This document shows, piece after piece, positions 56,439 through 64,000 of a stretch of 64,000 bases of DNA. The stretch comes from Eubacterium_B sp034180045 (GTDB taxonomy: Bacteria > Bacillota > Clostridia > Peptostreptococcales > Anaerovoracaceae). The notes under the pieces were generated by a model. The model worked only from the letters and a program-made list of their open reading frames with translations. It had not been told where the DNA came from and made no database searches. The stretch lies in assembly GCA_034180045.1 (NCBI GenBank), contig JAXFOY010000015.1, positions 62,001 through 126,000 of the forward strand. Direction: 5' to 3'. The position numbers and the translations under genes are program-made. Each line of letters opens with the position of its first letter. The stretch's first letter is position 1.

Positions 56439-56512
56439 AAACATCTGTTCTTTTTTACTTGACATAGAACATTTATTCTGATAGGATATAGAAAACAAAC
56501 AAACATTTGTTT
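56439..56512 (+). promoter_or_regulatory. Three LexA-like boxes
   Basis: Three sites of the form NAAC-N4-NTTN: AAACATCTGTTC (56439-56450), GAACATTTATTC (56467-56478) and AAACATTTGTTT (56501-56512). The Gram-positive SOS-box core is GAAC-N4-GTTC; each site departs from it by one or two bases. The second sits between the -35 and -10 elements and the third just after the likely start site, where a repressor would block transcription. Confidence 0.6.
56459..56487 (+). promoter_or_regulatory. Promoter of the YneA-like LysM gene
   Basis: Perfect TTGACA at 56459-56464, a 17-base spacer, and TAGGAT at 56482-56487. Transcription would start near 56494. The spacer contains a LexA-like box. Confidence 0.75.
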
Positions 56513-56517
56513 TCTAT
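56488..56517 (+). repeat. 12-bp perfect inverted repeat abutting the Shine-Dalgarno
   Basis: ATAGAAAACAAA (56488-56499) and TTTGTTTTCTAT (56506-56517) are exact reverse complements with a 6-base spacer. The right arm touches GGAGG (56518-56522). Because the left arm straddles the probable start site, it is more likely a DNA operator than an mRNA hairpin. Confidence 0.7.
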
Positions 56518-56528
56518 GGAGGTTAGAT

Positions 56529-56825
56529 ATGTTCATGAAATATAGAATTAAGCATAAGATAAGATTTACCGTTTTTTCTGTTGTATTGATATTACTTTTT
56601 ATTACCGCATTTAATACCGTTACAGGTGATATCGATGCTAACGGCTCATCATCTGTAACATATAAAACTGTAACTGTACATTCCGGAGATACACTTTGGA
56701 GTATAGCTAAAGCCAATATGAATGAATCCGAAGATATACGTAAATATATCTACGAAATCAGTAAATACAATAATGTTTCAGCTAATTCGCTAGTTGCAGG
56801 TCAAACATTGCTGATTCCGGCATAG
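56529..56825 (+). CDS. yneA: YneA-like small LysM membrane protein, probable SOS division inhibitor
   Basis: 98 residues: a short basic N-terminus, one membrane span (about residues 12-30), a Ser/Thr linker, and a LysM domain (about 46-98) with KTVTVHSGDTLWSIA and SANSLVAGQTLLIPA. Size and layout match B. subtilis YneA, which halts division during the SOS response. The control region upstream carries LexA-like boxes, which supports the role; lexA itself is not in the window. The start is ATG 56529, 6 bases after GGAGG; ATG 56535 is an alternative. Confidence 0.78.
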   Translation: MFMKYRIKHKIRFTVFSVVLILLFITAFNTVTGDIDANGSSSVTYKTVTVHSGDTLWSIAKANMNESEDIRKYIYEISKYNNVSANSLVAGQTLLIPA

Positions 56826-57253
56826 ATGTTTTCGAAGTAAAAAAAGAAGCTCTAATTTGCGTTTTAAGCGTTTTTTATAGTTAGGGCATACATTTATACC
56901 TTTACAAAATGTCCTAAATTATTGATTTACTGCAAAATTTGCTTCGGCTTCTTCAGTGTAATATATGCATGCTTTTATAATAAAATACAACTCAGATTTG
57001 TAATCTAATGTAATAAATATAAAACACTTATGGTAAGAAACTCTATATGTATTAATTGCTCAGCAATCCAAAGAATAAAGTTATAAATTTAATATTAAAA
57101 TAAAAATGAGATATCATGTTAAATCGACATCTCATTTTTTATACATATAATTATCGACGTTTGAGAATTAGAATGCTCATCCGTTTATATCTATTCCGTA
57201 AATTATGATTTTAGGAATAGATTAGCCTGTAATTCCCTTCATATAAGAATTAC
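56826..57253. other. Intergenic region between convergent units
   Basis: About 430 AT-rich bases with no ORF or RNA gene that I can support. A partial inverted pair GCTCTAA/TTAGGGC lies near 56850-56890 without a T-tract. The only clear element is the bidirectional terminator at 57102-57139. Confidence 0.6.
57102..57139. terminator. Bidirectional rho-independent terminator
   Basis: AAAAATGAGAT (57102-57112) and ATCTCATTTTT (57129-57139) form an 11-bp perfect stem, with A-tract on one side and T-tract on the other. It can end both the plus-strand LysM unit and the minus-strand unit arriving from 57254. Confidence 0.82.
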
Positions 57254-58082
57254 TTAATCAAATACAAACTTTGTTGAAGCATTAAATTCAAAATGATTTA
57301 CTAAAGTTTTATTATCTTTCTTTGCAAAGTCTACATTTATAAATATAGGCAATTTACTTATCTCATTTGATTTTAGATTTGATTCATAGCAATAAACTAC
57401 ATAGCTGTCATTCTTTAGTTTTTTGTAATTTTTATATGTTAATTTTGAATTCGCAGATTCAGCGTATCCATCAAGCACATACGGCATTTTTGCTTCTTGT
57501 AAAGTTTTAATACCTTCATCACTTGCAACATCCTTCAACTGCTGATAATATTTCTCATCATCCCCTTTGAATTTGGAAAATCTGTCATTATAATTTGAGT
57601 TAAACAATACGCGGCAGAATTTTTCCATTGCCAGCTCTTCATCTGAGCGTTTTTTCGGTTTTACATTTTTTGACTTGGCTCTATCTATCGCATCCGGAAG
57701 GCTATTTCTACCTATTTCACCGTCACCATAGTATTCAAGTTCCAAAAGAAACGGCATAAATTCTTCATCATTATGATCAATTTCCACATCTAAATCATTA
57801 TTTTTTTTTTTTCAAAAAATCTATTGCTTTGTCAAACTTCCCTTCTTGTATATCTGTAAGGTATTTAACGTAAAATTCATCGCTGATATCTTTGTCTCCA
57901 TAATGGATTTTTACCTTATCAGGATTGGTCTGAATGCATTTCATTATATAATCGTTATAATTTGCCTCAAATTTAGCCTTGTTGTCTTGTTTTTTCCTTG
58001 ATAGCAAAAATGTTACGACTAATAATATTACAACGACAGCAAATAGAACAATGAGTGTCCTTTTCAACATTGAATTTTTCAT
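57254..58082 (-). pseudogene. Membrane-anchored protein of unknown function, split by a frameshift at a 12-A run
   Basis: Two reading frames look like one gene. The first (58082 down to 57798, 94 aa) starts MKNSMLKRT, has one membrane span (about residues 9-27), then a charged domain, and stops right after DFLKKKK at a run of 12 A (57801-57812 on the coding strand). The second frame continues without a proper start codon or ribosome binding site (KNNDLDVEIDHNDEEF onward) to 57254, adding about 180 residues. With 11 A the whole reads as a 275-residue protein. I do not recognise the family. It may be a decayed gene, phase-variable, rescued by slippage, or a homopolymer sequencing error. Another start is possible at 58070. 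Confidence 0.7.
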
Positions 58083-58152
58083 ATTGCCCACACTTTCACT
58101 TAAAATTATGGATAAACCATTTCTTTTTATAATTATCTGACTTTTCATTTTA

Positions 58153-58181
58153 ATGATAAACTCAGAAGAGAAAAATGTCAA
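58153..58181 (-). promoter_or_regulatory. Promoter of the split membrane-protein gene
   Basis: On the minus strand, perfect TTGACA (58181-58176), a 17-base spacer, and TATCAT (58158-58153). The start site would fall about 65 bases before the 58082 ATG. The strong promoter argues that the gene is or was recently expressed apart from purL. Confidence 0.7.
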
Positions 58182-58198
58182 GGAGCTAATATATAAAA

Positions 58199-61100
58199 TT
58201 ATCTGAAATACTTTACTGCTGAACGGAACATTCCCATATCGAAGTTTCCTGAAACATTTTTATATAGGTCTCTTCCTATGCGCTCTGAGTGTGCCATTTT
58301 GCCAAGAACCCTGCCGTCAGGTGAAGTAATTCCTTCAATAGATTGATATGAGCCGTTTGGATTGAATTGAATATCCCCGCTAACCTTACCTTCTAAGTCA
58401 ACATACTGTGTTAGGATTTGTCCATTAGCAGCAAGCTCATTAATTAGATTGTCACTTGCGATAAATCTGCCTTCACCGTGTGAAATCGGAACCGTGTAGA
58501 TTTCACCGGGTTTTGTTTCTGACATCCAAGGAGATTTATTTGATGAAACTCTCGTGCGAATCAGCTTTGATTGATGTCTGCCAATTTCATTAAATGTAAG
58601 AGTCGGACAGCTTTCATCTATATCGCAAATCTTTCCGTAAGGCACGAGTCCAAGTTTTATAAGAGCCTGAAATCCGTTACAAATACCTGCCATCAGACCG
58701 CCTTTATTATCGAGCAAATCGGTAACTGCATCTTTTATCTCTGTGTTTCTAAAGAAAGCGGTTATAAATTTACCGGAGCCGTCGGGTTCATCTCCACCGG
58801 AAAAACCGCCCGGAATAAATATTACCTGAGACTCTTTTATCTTTGCTGCAAACTCTTCTACCGACTTTGATACATGGCTTGAACTTAGGTTATTGATTAT
58901 AAAGATTTCAGAGCTTGCGCCGGCTTCATCAAAAGCCTTTGCCGTATCGTATTCGCAGTTTGTACCTGGAAAAACAGGTATCAAAACCTTAGGTATAGCC
59001 TTGTTAATATTTACACTAAGCTTTTCCTTTGCCTCATAAGTAAAAGTCCTTAGATTTTGCTTCTGAGGCTTTATATTACAGTTAAATACAGGCTCAAGCT
59101 TATCTTCATATATTTTTTCCAACTCACACAGAGAAAGAGTCTCATTTTTCCATGTAATCTCGGCACTTGCTTTTGTTTCACCTACTAAAATCGCATTTTC
59201 AGGAATTTCTGCATCAGCATTAAGTTCAAGCAAAAAACTTCCGTATTTATATGAGAACATTTGCTCTAAAGTAAAATCATCAGCATATTTGAAACCAAGA
59301 CCGTTGCCTATACACATCTTAAATACTGCCTCGGCTATACCTCCGCTGCATGGAGTATAAGCACTTAGTAGCTTGGAGCTTCTCATCAAACCGTTTACCT
59401 GCGCGTAGATATTCTTTAATGATTCACCGTTTGGCAAGTCATTGTATCCGCAACATGGGCTCAGTAGAAAAAGTTTGTTGCCGGCGCCCTTAAACTCCGG
59501 ACTTATGATATTATTTGTACTTTCAGTAGTTACAGCAAAAGAAACAAGCGTTGGCGGAACATCCAAATCTTCAAAAGTTCCGCTCATGGAATCCTTTCCT
59601 CCTATCGCTGCAATACCTAGATTTTTTTGGGCGGCAAAAGCACCAAGCAAAGCTGCCAGAGGCTTTCCCCAGCGGCTTCCGTCATGCCCCGGCTTTTCAA
59701 AGTATTCTTGGAAACTCAGATAAGTCTCATCTATGCTTGCACCTGCTGCTACCAGCTTTGATACAGATTCAACAACTGCAAGATATGCCCCCTTATATGG
59801 ACTTGCGCTTGAAATAATCGGATTGAATCCCCATGACATCAGTGAGCAAGTCTTGCTGCTTCCCTTTTCTGTAGAAATCAGGTTTACCATTGCCTGAACG
59901 GGTGTTCTTTGTCTTTTACCACCAAAAGGCATTAGAACACTGCCTGCTCCTATAGTCGAGTCAAATCGTTCTGATAAGCCTCTCTTTGAGCAGATGTTCA
60001 AATCACCTACCAGATTTCTATATGCCTCGTTAAAATTATCAGCATGTTCAAATTTAATTTTTTTCTGAGGCGGTACAGTTATATCAATGCGCTTTTCGGC
60101 ACCGTTAGTATCGAGGAATTCTCTTGAAATTTCAACTATAGTCTTATCATTCCAGCGGATTTTCAAGTATGGTCTTTCTGTTACTTCCGCTACGATATTC
60201 GCTTCCAGGTTCTCATGGTTTGCCAGTTCACAGAATCTTTTTGCATCTTCTTTTGCGACTACAACAGCCATTCTTTCCTGCGATTCACTGATGGCAAGCT
60301 CAGTTCCGTCAAGACCGTCATACTTCTTCGGCACTTTGTTAAGGTTAATGTCAAGACCGTCTGCCAGTTCACCTATAGCAACTGATACTCCGCCTGCCCC
60401 GAAGTCATTGCAACGCTTTATAAGCTTTGACGCTTCAGGATTTCTAAATAATCTTTGCAGTTTTCTCTCTTCAGGTGCATTACCTTTTTGAACTTCTGCA
60501 CCGCAAGACTCAAGTGATTGTTCCGTGTGCGATTTAGATGAGCCTGTAGCACCGCCGCAGCCGTCTCTACCCGTTTTTCCGCCGATTAGGACAACCAAAT
60601 CTCCGGGAAGAGGTTTTTCTCTTCTTACGTTTTCTGCCGGAGCGGCAGCTATAACTGCTCCTATCTCCATTCTTTTTGCAGCATATCCCGGATGGTAAAG
60701 TTCATCCACCATGCCGGTAGCAAGACCTATCTGATTGCCATACGAGCTATAACCTGCTGCTGCCGTAGTTACGATTTTACGCTGAGGAAGCTTTCCTTTT
60801 ATTGTCTTTTCTATCGCTTGAAGCGGATCGGCTGCACCTGTCAATCTCATGGCGGAATAAACATAGCTTCTTCCTGAAAGAGGGTCTCTTATAGCGCCGC
60901 CCACACAGGTGGCAGCACCGCCAAAAGGTTCTATTTCCGTAGGATGGTTATGTGTTTCGTTTTTGAAAAGGAGCAGCCATTTTTCGGTTCTTCCTTCAAT
61001 CTCTACATCTATTTTCACAGTGCATGCATTGATTTCATCGGATTCATCGAGCTTTGATAACAGCCCCTTTGACTTTAGGTATTTAGCAGCCAGGGTTCCC

Positions 61101-61900
61101 ATATCCATAAGCGTGACGGGCTTTGTTATATTCAGTTCTTTTCTTGTATCAAGATAGTCAAAATATGTAGTCTCCGCATCTCCATCCTCAAATTTAATAC
61201 TATCTATTACAGTATTAAAAGTTGTATGACGACAGTGGTCTGACCAGTATGTATCTATAACTTTTATTTCTGTTATTGTTGGGTTTCTACGTTCAGATTC
61301 AAAATACTTACGACACATCTCTAAATCGGCAATATCCATAGCAAGCCCATTTGAGCGGATAAAATCCATAAGTTCATTTCTATCTAAATTAATAAAACCG
61401 TCTACTATCTCTACTTCCGTTGGAATTTCATATTTTGTTTTTATAGTATCAAACTTATCCAAACTTGCCTGTCTTGCTTCCACCGGATTAATAACATAGC
61501 TTTTAATCCTCTCAAGCTCACCATCATTGAGATTTCCTTTGATAATATATACCTTTGCCGAGCGTACAAGCGGTCGTTCCCCTTTGCTTATAAGCTGAAT
61601 GCATTCCGCAGCAGAGCTTGCTCTCTGATCGAACTGTCCCGGTAAAAATTCTACCGCAAATATATGTTCGCCATTATCAAAGCTCAATTCACCATATGTG
61701 TCATCTACCTGTGGCTCTGAAAAAACGGTGTTGATAGCGCCTGTGAATATTTCCTTATCACAGCCTTCCACATCATAGCGGTTAACTATGCGCACACTTT
61801 CTACGGATTTAATTTGTAAAATATCAACAAGCTCACTATATAGGCTATTAGCTTCATGAGCAAAGTTTGATTTTTTTTCGACGTATATTCTATATACCAT
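58199..61900 (-). CDS. purL: Phosphoribosylformylglycinamidine synthase, single-chain form
   Basis: Converts FGAR and glutamine to FGAM in purine synthesis. A single 1233-residue chain combines an N-terminal PurS-like part, two AIRS-type ATP-binding halves (motifs SDHCRHTTF, ETHNHPTEIEPFGGAATCVGG, FGAGGVSVAIGELADG, AIGGKDSMSG) and a C-terminal class I glutaminase with VFPGTNCEYDTAKAF and the nucleophile Cys in GICNGFQALIKLG. This is the fused form found in many Clostridia, not the three-gene PurSQL set. GGAGG lies upstream of ATG 61900, overlapping the end of purD; the genes are one base apart. Confidence 0.95.
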   Translation of the reverse strand: MVYRIYVEKKSNFAHEANSLYSELVDILQIKSVESVRIVNRYDVEGCDKEIFTGAINTVFSEPQVDDTYGELSFDNGEHIFAVEFLPGQFDQRASSAAECIQLISKGERPLVRSAKVYIIKGNLNDGELERIKSYVINPVEARQASLDKFDTIKTKYEIPTEVEIVDGFINLDRNELMDFIRSNGLAMDIADLEMCRKYFESERRNPTITEIKVIDTYWSDHCRHTTFNTVIDSIKFEDGDAETTYFDYLDTRKELNITKPVTLMDMGTLAAKYLKSKGLLSKLDESDEINACTVKIDVEIEGRTEKWLLLFKNETHNHPTEIEPFGGAATCVGGAIRDPLSGRSYVYSAMRLTGAADPLQAIEKTIKGKLPQRKIVTTAAAGYSSYGNQIGLATGMVDELYHPGYAAKRMEIGAVIAAAPAENVRREKPLPGDLVVLIGGKTGRDGCGGATGSSKSHTEQSLESCGAEVQKGNAPEERKLQRLFRNPEASKLIKRCNDFGAGGVSVAIGELADGLDINLNKVPKKYDGLDGTELAISESQERMAVVVAKEDAKRFCELANHENLEANIVAEVTERPYLKIRWNDKTIVEISREFLDTNGAEKRIDITVPPQKKIKFEHADNFNEAYRNLVGDLNICSKRGLSERFDSTIGAGSVLMPFGGKRQRTPVQAMVNLISTEKGSSKTCSLMSWGFNPIISSASPYKGAYLAVVESVSKLVAAGASIDETYLSFQEYFEKPGHDGSRWGKPLAALLGAFAAQKNLGIAAIGGKDSMSGTFEDLDVPPTLVSFAVTTESTNNIISPEFKGAGNKLFLLSPCCGYNDLPNGESLKNIYAQVNGLMRSSKLLSAYTPCSGGIAEAVFKMCIGNGLGFKYADDFTLEQMFSYKYGSFLLELNADAEIPENAILVGETKASAEITWKNETLSLCELEKIYEDKLEPVFNCNIKPQKQNLRTFTYEAKEKLSVNINKAIPKVLIPVFPGTNCEYDTAKAFDEAGASSEIFIINNLSSSHVSKSVEEFAAKIKESQVIFIPGGFSGGDEPDGSGKFITAFFRNTEIKDAVTDLLDNKGGLMAGICNGFQALIKLGLVPYGKICDIDESCPTLTFNEIGRHQSKLIRTRVSSNKSPWMSETKPGEIYTVPISHGEGRFIASDNLINELAANGQILTQYVDLEGKVSGDIQFNPNGSYQSIEGITSPDGRVLGKMAHSERIGRDLYKNVSGNFDMGMFRSAVKYFR

Positions 61901-61901
61901 T

Positions 61902-63167
61902 TTAATCCTCCATTGCTTTCAGCGCCTTTGCACCGATGTCTCTACGGTAGTAAATATCTTCAAAATTCACCTTTGAAACCTGGTTATATGCCCCGTCTAT
62001 CGCCTTTTTCAAGCTTTCTGAAGTAACGGTTATGCCTAACACTCTTCCGCCTGAGGTCACCAGCTTATCACCCTTTTTTGCTGCCCCTGCATAGTACAGA
62101 TTGTCAATTTCTCCGTTCACTTTTATTTCAAAGCCCTTTTTATATCTTACAGGATACCCGCCTGAAGCAATTACTATGCAGCATGCACTTTTATCTGTGA
62201 ATTCCACATCACATTCGGATAGTTTTTCCTCAGTGACAGCCTGCATTATACTTAAAAGATCTGATTTCAACAAAGGAAGAACAACTTGAGTTTCAGGATC
62301 TCCGAAACGACAGTTATACTCTATTACCTTAGGTCCGTCTTTTGTTATCATAAGTCCGAAGTAAAGGCAGCCCTTAAAACATCTGCCCTCTTTATTCATG
62401 GCGTCTATAGTAGGAAGAAAAATTTTGTCCATACACTGCTTTGCAATCGCTTCCGTGTAGTAAGGATTAGGCGCTATCGTACCCATTCCGCCCGTATTTA
62501 GCCCCAGGTCGCCATCTAAAGCTCTTTTGTGATCCATAGATGAAATCATAGGTTTTACGGTTTTACCGTCAGTAAATGTCAAAACGGATACTTCAGGACC
62601 GACTAGAAATTCTTCTATGACTATGCAACTTCCGCTCTCTCCGAACACCTTATCTTCCATCATAGATTTTACGGCTATTCTTGCTTCATCAAATGTTTCC
62701 GCTATGATAACGCCTTTGCCGAGAGCCAGACCGTCAGCCTTAATTACAATAGGCATCTTTTGTTTTTTCAAATATTCTATGGCGGCATCCATATCCGTAA
62801 ACGTTTCGTATTTGGCTGTCGGAATTCCGTATTTTTTCATTAGCTCTTTTGAAAACGCTTTGCTTCCTTCTATAATTGCAGCGGCTTTATTTGGACCGAA
62901 GCACGGAATCCCTTTTTCGTTTAATAAATCAACAAGTCCTAAAACCAGAGGATCATCCGGTGCAACTATGGCATAATCTATCTTGTTTTCCACTGAAAAT
63001 TTAACGATGTTATCAAGATCTGTCGCTGCAATATCAACACATATGGCGTCTTTTGCCATGCCGCCGTTTCCCGGAAGCGCAAAGATTTGATTTATCGACG
63101 GGTTGTCTTTTACTTTTTTGATGATGGCATGTTCTCTGCCGCCTCCACCTACAACTAATAAGTTCAT
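61902..63167 (-). CDS. purD: Phosphoribosylamine-glycine ligase (GAR synthetase)
   Basis: ATP-grasp enzyme joining glycine to phosphoribosylamine. 421 residues with LVVGGGGREHAI, APDDPLVLGLVDLL, IKADGLALGKGVI, LGLNTGGMGTIAPNPYY and EYNCRFGDPETQVVLP. AAGGAG precedes the ATG at 63167. It sits between purH-type and purL, 1 base before purL and 14 after the upstream gene, so the three are one operon. Confidence 0.96.
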   Translation of the reverse strand: MNLLVVGGGGREHAIIKKVKDNPSINQIFALPGNGGMAKDAICVDIAATDLDNIVKFSVENKIDYAIVAPDDPLVLGLVDLLNEKGIPCFGPNKAAAIIEGSKAFSKELMKKYGIPTAKYETFTDMDAAIEYLKKQKMPIVIKADGLALGKGVIIAETFDEARIAVKSMMEDKVFGESGSCIVIEEFLVGPEVSVLTFTDGKTVKPMISSMDHKRALDGDLGLNTGGMGTIAPNPYYTEAIAKQCMDKIFLPTIDAMNKEGRCFKGCLYFGLMITKDGPKVIEYNCRFGDPETQVVLPLLKSDLLSIMQAVTEEKLSECDVEFTDKSACCIVIASGGYPVRYKKGFEIKVNGEIDNLYYAGAAKKGDKLVTSGGRVLGITVTSESLKKAIDGAYNQVSKVNFEDIYYRRDIGAKALKAMED

Positions 63168-63181
63168 TTTTTACTCCTTAA

Positions 63182-64000
63182 TTAATGATGGAATAGTCTC
63201 ATTCCGGTAAAAACTGTTACCATATTATATTTATTGCAAACCTCTATCACATTATCGTCGCGAACTGAGCCGCCCGGTTCCGCCACATACTTTACACCGC
63301 TCTTTGCAGCTCTTTCTATATTATCTCCAAACGGAAAGAAAGCATCGCTTGCAAGGGCAACATTTTCGACGGTGTCGAGATATTTTCTTTGTTCTTCGAA
63401 GGAAAAAGGTTCGGGTCTTTCTGTAAAAACCCTCTGCCACTGTCCATCTGCAAGTATATCCTCTGGATTTTTTCCTAAATACACATCTATGCTGTTATCC
63501 CTGTCAGGGCGTCCTATATCATCTCTAAACGGCAAGTTTATAACTTTCGGAGATTGCCTTAAATGCCAGAAATCAGCTTTTTCACCTGCGAGTCTGGTGC
63601 AGTGAATCCTCGATTGCTGTCCTGCACCTATGCCTATAGCCTGACCGTTTTTAGCAAATGCAACTGAGTTTGACTGCGTATATTTCAGACATATAAGAGC
63701 AACGATTAAATCACGTTTTGCTTCATCAGTCAAGGCTTTATTTTCGGTTACAATTCTTTTGAAACAACTGTCATCGACTTTGTAATTGTTTCTATTTTGA
63801 GCAAAAGAAATACCGTAAACCTGCTTTGTCTCTCTTTCGGCAGGTACATAAGCGGGATCTATCTGTATAATATTATAATTGCCTTTTTTCTTTGATTTCA
63901 GTATTTCGAGTGCCTCATCCGAGTACCCCGGAGCTATTATTCCGTCCGAAACTTCTCTTTTGAGGATTCGTGCCGTAACCTCGTCACATTCATCTGAAAG
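63182..64000 (-). CDS. purH: AICAR transformylase, PurH family (5' end cut by window edge)
   Basis: Formyl-transfer step to FAICAR in purine synthesis. The frame is open to base 64000, so only the last 272 residues are present. Motifs visible are DGIIAPGYSDEALEIL, KYTQSNSVAFAKNGQAIGIGAGQQSR, LASDAFFPFGDNIE and KYVAEPGGSVRDDNVIE, ending GMRLFHH. The insert between the GAGQ motif and ASDAFFPF (about 65 residues, with DRDNSIDVYLG and RPEPFSFEEQR) resembles standalone clostridial AICAR transformylases rather than the bifunctional enzyme that also has IMP cyclohydrolase; this cannot be settled without the N-terminus. The TTG at 63733 is internal, not the start. Confidence 0.88.
   Translation of the reverse strand, partial: LSDECDEVTARILKREVSDGIIAPGYSDEALEILKSKKKGNYNIIQIDPAYVPAERETKQVYGISFAQNRNNYKVDDSCFKRIVTENKALTDEAKRDLIVALICLKYTQSNSVAFAKNGQAIGIGAGQQSRIHCTRLAGEKADFWHLRQSPKVINLPFRDDIGRPDRDNSIDVYLGKNPEDILADGQWQRVFTERPEPFSFEEQRKYLDTVENVALASDAFFPFGDNIERAAKSGVKYVAEPGGSVRDDNVIEVCNKYNMVTVFTGMRLFHH

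Noticed and set aside
1..64000. CRISPR arrays, insertion sequences, dif site or replication origin
   Set aside because: Reading both strands showed no regularly spaced repeats, transposase genes or DnaA-box clusters, and no convincing match to the Firmicute dif consensus.

Overview
The window is a gene-dense, low-GC stretch of bacterial chromosome. Gene order, strong sigma-A-type promoters, AGGAGG-type ribosome binding sites and the gene families all point to a Gram-positive Firmicute of class Clostridia. The mix of a SpaA-type pilus locus, a standalone-type AICAR transformylase, a HemZ-like radical-SAM protein and a TetM-like GTPase would fit an anaerobic Eubacteriales lineage such as Family XIII/Anaerovoracaceae. 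That placement is an inference from gene content, not from a marker comparison. I see no insertion sequence, prophage or CRISPR array.

Layout, plus strand. 1-9.7 kb: end of asd, then ftsK/spoIIIE, rimO, polA, coaE and an orphan membrane-anchored peptide-binding protein. 9.7-15.1 kb: two leucine tRNAs, yajC, a fused secDF and relA. 15.2-26.7 kb: a glyoxalase-II-like hydrolase, hemZ, hisS, aspS, nadD, yqeK, rsfS, leuS, RNase J and efp. 26.8-33.5 kb: mltG, trmR and trhP (the wobble-uridine methoxylation module), a CNNM/CBS membrane protein, and a TetM/EF-G-like GTPase fused to a YacP/Rae1-like NYN nuclease. 33.7-39.7 kb: a sortase-assembled pilus locus with a large adhesin, a major pilin and a class C sortase. 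39.8-46.5 kb: asp23-family gene, nusB, a TsaD paralogue, xseA, xseB, ispA, dxs and tlyA. 46.5-56.8 kb: an aminotransferase, mutS, mutL, miaA, a Xer-like recombinase, a methionine-gamma-lyase-family gene, a TVP38/DedA-like protein and a YneA-like LysM protein behind a promoter with LexA-like boxes.

Minus strand, 57.2-64 kb: a membrane-anchored protein of unknown function broken at a 12-A run, then purL, purD and the 3' part of a purH-type gene, read as purH-purD-purL. The two strands converge on a bidirectional terminator near 57.12 kb.

Most genes are housekeeping and tightly packed, with many start/stop overlaps. The parts most worth a second look are the GTPase-nuclease fusion (which could bring a ribosome-associated RNase to the A site), the SOS-like control region of the LysM gene, the homopolymer-split gene, the pilus locus with its internal hairpin, and the divergent TsaD paralogue.
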